From positions 1 through 54,624 of the forward strand of contig JAKQOG010000036.1 of the NCBI GenBank assembly GCA_029565395.1: 54,624 nucleotides of DNA, given 5' to 3'. Under the pieces are notes generated by a model, which worked only from the letters and a program-made list of their open reading frames with translations, had not been told where the DNA came from and ran no database searches. Position 1 is the first letter of the stretch. Each line of letters starts with the position of its first letter. The position numbers and the translations under genes are program-made. The stretch is from Candidatus Hydrogenedentota bacterium. Lineage in GTDB: Bacteria; Hydrogenedentota; Hydrogenedentia; Hydrogenedentales; CAILVY01. Below are positions 53,318 to 54,624 of this stretch, one piece after another.

Positions 53318-53333
53318 ACATTTCATGTAATTA
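53315..53333. promoter_or_regulatory. Second operator-like inverted repeat AATTACAT-TTC-ATGTAATT
   Basis: Eight-base arms, three-base centre, no mismatch. It overlaps the first palindrome by three bases. Two perfect, different palindromes back to back in a 123-base divergent region point to binding of one or two dimeric regulators. Confidence 0.55.
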
Positions 53334-53362
53334 CGGTGTCATAATCAAATGGATAGCAAAAA

Positions 53363-54397
53363 ATGAAATTGCGCGCAATTATAATGGCATTGGCGGCCGC
53401 AGGACTCTTCGGTATGGCCACGCCATTCTCCAAGAGCCTTCTCCAAGGATTGCAGGAAAATCAACTTGCGGGATTGCTGTACCTTGGCGCCGCGTTGTTT
53501 TTAACACCCAGCATGTTTCGGCAATGGAGCGCCCAAAAACCCACACTTCCCGCCGATGCCCGCAATCGCGGAATGTTGCTGGGCGCGATTTTCTCCGGAG
53601 GAATCATAGGTCCCGTGCTATTGCTTCTAGGGCTTCGCTTTTCTCTCGCAGCGTCTGTTTCTATGTGGTTGAACCTGGAAACAACCGCGACAGCGGTGTT
53701 GGCCATGTTGTTTTTCCGCGAACACTTGGGCAGATGGACCTGGATCGGCAATGCAGGCGTGCTGCTTGCGGGGCTTTTGCTCAGCGTGGATCGCGGGTGG
53801 GCGGGATTATGGGGTATTTTGTGCGTGGGCGGCGCAGCAGCCGCATGGGGACTCGACAATAATCTGACCGCTTCCATTGACGGCATCACCCCGGAGGCCA
53901 CTACCTTCTGGAAGGGCCTTATTGCGGGCATCACCAACCTGGCGATTGGACTGGCCTTTTTCCAGGCGGACCTGAGCCTGAGCTGGGGGTTGGCATTAGT
54001 GCTCGGAGGCTTGTCATACGGAGCAAGCATTGTATTCTATATCTCCTCCGCACAGGTCCTCGGAGCAACACGATCCCAGATGCTGTTCTCCAGTGCCCCA
54101 TTTTTCGGGGTTATGATGTCGCTGCTTTGGTTGAACGAAGGCCTGAGCGCGATGCAGGGATTGGCATTTCTGACACTCATTGCGGCCCTGGTGTGCCTTT
54201 GGAAGGACCAGCACGCCCACGAACATGAACACATGGCTGCCATACATTTCCATGAACACCGGCACGACGATGACCATCACATTCACGCGCATGACGGCCT
54301 GCCCGAAAACCATCTTCACTCGCATGAACACGCCCACGATGCCGCCGTGCATACTCACCCTCATTGGCCCGACCTGCACCACCGGCACGAACACTGA
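53363..54397 (+). CDS. EamA/DMT-family permease with a His-rich C-terminal tail
   Basis: 344 residues. The ATG has no clear Shine-Dalgarno. About ten membrane helices in two EamA repeats: the first with GLFGMATPFSKSLLQ, the second with GGAAAAWGLDNNLTAS. From residue 281 to the end is a tail with 24 His in 64 residues, mostly HxH pairs mixed with Asp and Glu. The body places it in the drug/metabolite transporter superfamily, typically exporters of amino acids or other metabolites. The tail is like the histidine-rich loops of metal transporters (Zn, Ni, Co). The protein may export a metal or a metal chelate, or buffer metal ions. Divergent from the GH38 mannosidase, with shared palindromes. Confidence 0.85.
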   Translation: MKLRAIIMALAAAGLFGMATPFSKSLLQGLQENQLAGLLYLGAALFLTPSMFRQWSAQKPTLPADARNRGMLLGAIFSGGIIGPVLLLLGLRFSLAASVSMWLNLETTATAVLAMLFFREHLGRWTWIGNAGVLLAGLLLSVDRGWAGLWGILCVGGAAAAWGLDNNLTASIDGITPEATTFWKGLIAGITNLAIGLAFFQADLSLSWGLALVLGGLSYGASIVFYISSAQVLGATRSQMLFSSAPFFGVMMSLLWLNEGLSAMQGLAFLTLIAALVCLWKDQHAHEHEHMAAIHFHEHRHDDDHHIHAHDGLPENHLHSHEHAHDAAVHTHPHWPDLHHRHEH

Positions 54398-54532
54398 TTT
54401 CCTAATTCACACGGTAATATGCCGGAACAATACTGTTTCCGCATCCAAAGAAGCCATGATTCTATTCTTCAGGACATAGTGCTTTAGCCCATCTTCCGCA
54501 GTAGGTTTCCAGAAAATATATAAATAGGCCAT

Positions 54533-54624
54533 TTACTCTTCGTAAGTGCATGTAATCCTTTGGGGGTAGTTTTCAAAGGCGATGTAGTGGAGAAAACCCT
54601 CTTGCAGGATCGGAGGAAAGGGGA
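54533..54624 (-). CDS. Possible C-terminal end of a gene entering from the right edge
   Basis: On the minus strand, a frame open from the edge ends with TAA at 54533-54535. It reads PPILQEGFLHYIAFENYPQR and a few more residues. The residue choice looks like real protein, and the other two frames have stops or odd composition. With about 30 codons no family can be recognised. Confidence 0.35.
   Translation of the reverse strand, partial: PFPPILQEGFLHYIAFENYPQRITCTYEE

Noticed and set aside
54180..54479. Plus-strand open frame of 99 codons
   Set aside because: It is a shifted frame over the His-rich tail of the permease, with Thr/Met-rich composition caused by the His codons.

Overview
The window looks like a chromosomal segment of an uncultured, Gram-negative-type bacterium. 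I would place it in or near Candidatus Hydrogenedentota, in the wider neighbourhood of the PVC phyla. The grounds are indirect. There are very long secreted proteins with Glu/Gly-rich spacers, a paired C-terminal motif LSELLRxIQFFNSxGYHC, many Tat and Sec export signals on sugar-metabolism proteins, DUF1080, FG-GAP and carboxypeptidase-regulatory-like repeat proteins, and a kinase fused to a formylglycine-generating-enzyme-like domain. No rRNA or tRNA gene was seen, so the assignment is inference.

Layout. 1-6214 (minus): a giant secreted SGNH hydrolase cut by the left edge, preceded by a large glycoside-hydrolase-like protein. 6372-13395: a GH95 alpha-L-fucosidase, a membrane diguanylate cyclase, a secreted DUF1080 protein, a Gfo/Idh/MocA oxidoreductase and a sugar isomerase/epimerase. 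13471-14988 (minus): serine hydroxymethyltransferase with a clear terminator. 15204-22122 (minus): a six-gene, tightly spaced operon made of a DUF4097-like protein, an ECF sigma factor, a small two-helix membrane protein (probably its anti-sigma factor), a 997-residue membrane-anchored protein of carboxypeptidase-regulatory-like repeats, and an ABC exporter (ATPase and permease). 22264-24000: a small membrane protein followed by palindromic REP-like repeats that surround, and enter, a REP-associated tyrosine-transposase-type (RAYT) gene. 24083-34190: Nudix hydrolase, U32 peptidase-family protein, Ser/Thr kinase-SUMF fusion, radical SAM/SPASM protein and a 1361-residue hybrid histidine kinase. 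34261-41945 (minus): two giant secreted proteins, a beta-helix/FG-GAP protein and a papain-family protease, sharing the same C-terminal tail. 42140-50677: two ceramidase-like exported hydrolases around an FG-GAP protein, then a Tat-exported DegT-type aminotransferase, a Sec-exported TIM-barrel epimerase and a sodium:solute symporter. 50756-54397: a GH38 alpha-mannosidase divergent from an EamA-type permease with a 24-histidine tail; two overlapping perfect inverted repeats lie between them.

How it fits together (inference). Most of the window serves a scavenging lifestyle. Exported glycosidases (GH95, GH-like, GH38) and exported sugar-modifying enzymes (DUF1080, TIM-barrel epimerase, DegT) would work on complex glycans outside or in the periplasm. 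The SSS symporter would import products, and Gfo/Idh/MocA plus isomerase would process them inside. The giant secreted proteins probably bind or degrade extracellular material. The sigma/ABC operon looks like a self-contained envelope-response unit.

The strongest candidates for something under-described are (i) the RAYT locus, where the transposase reading frame translates the repeats at its 5' end and borrows its stop codon from a repeat at its 3' end; (ii) the paired C-terminal motif shared by unrelated secreted proteins; and (iii) the DUF4097-sigma-repeat protein-ABC operon. All functional statements rest on motif recognition by eye; no database search was run.
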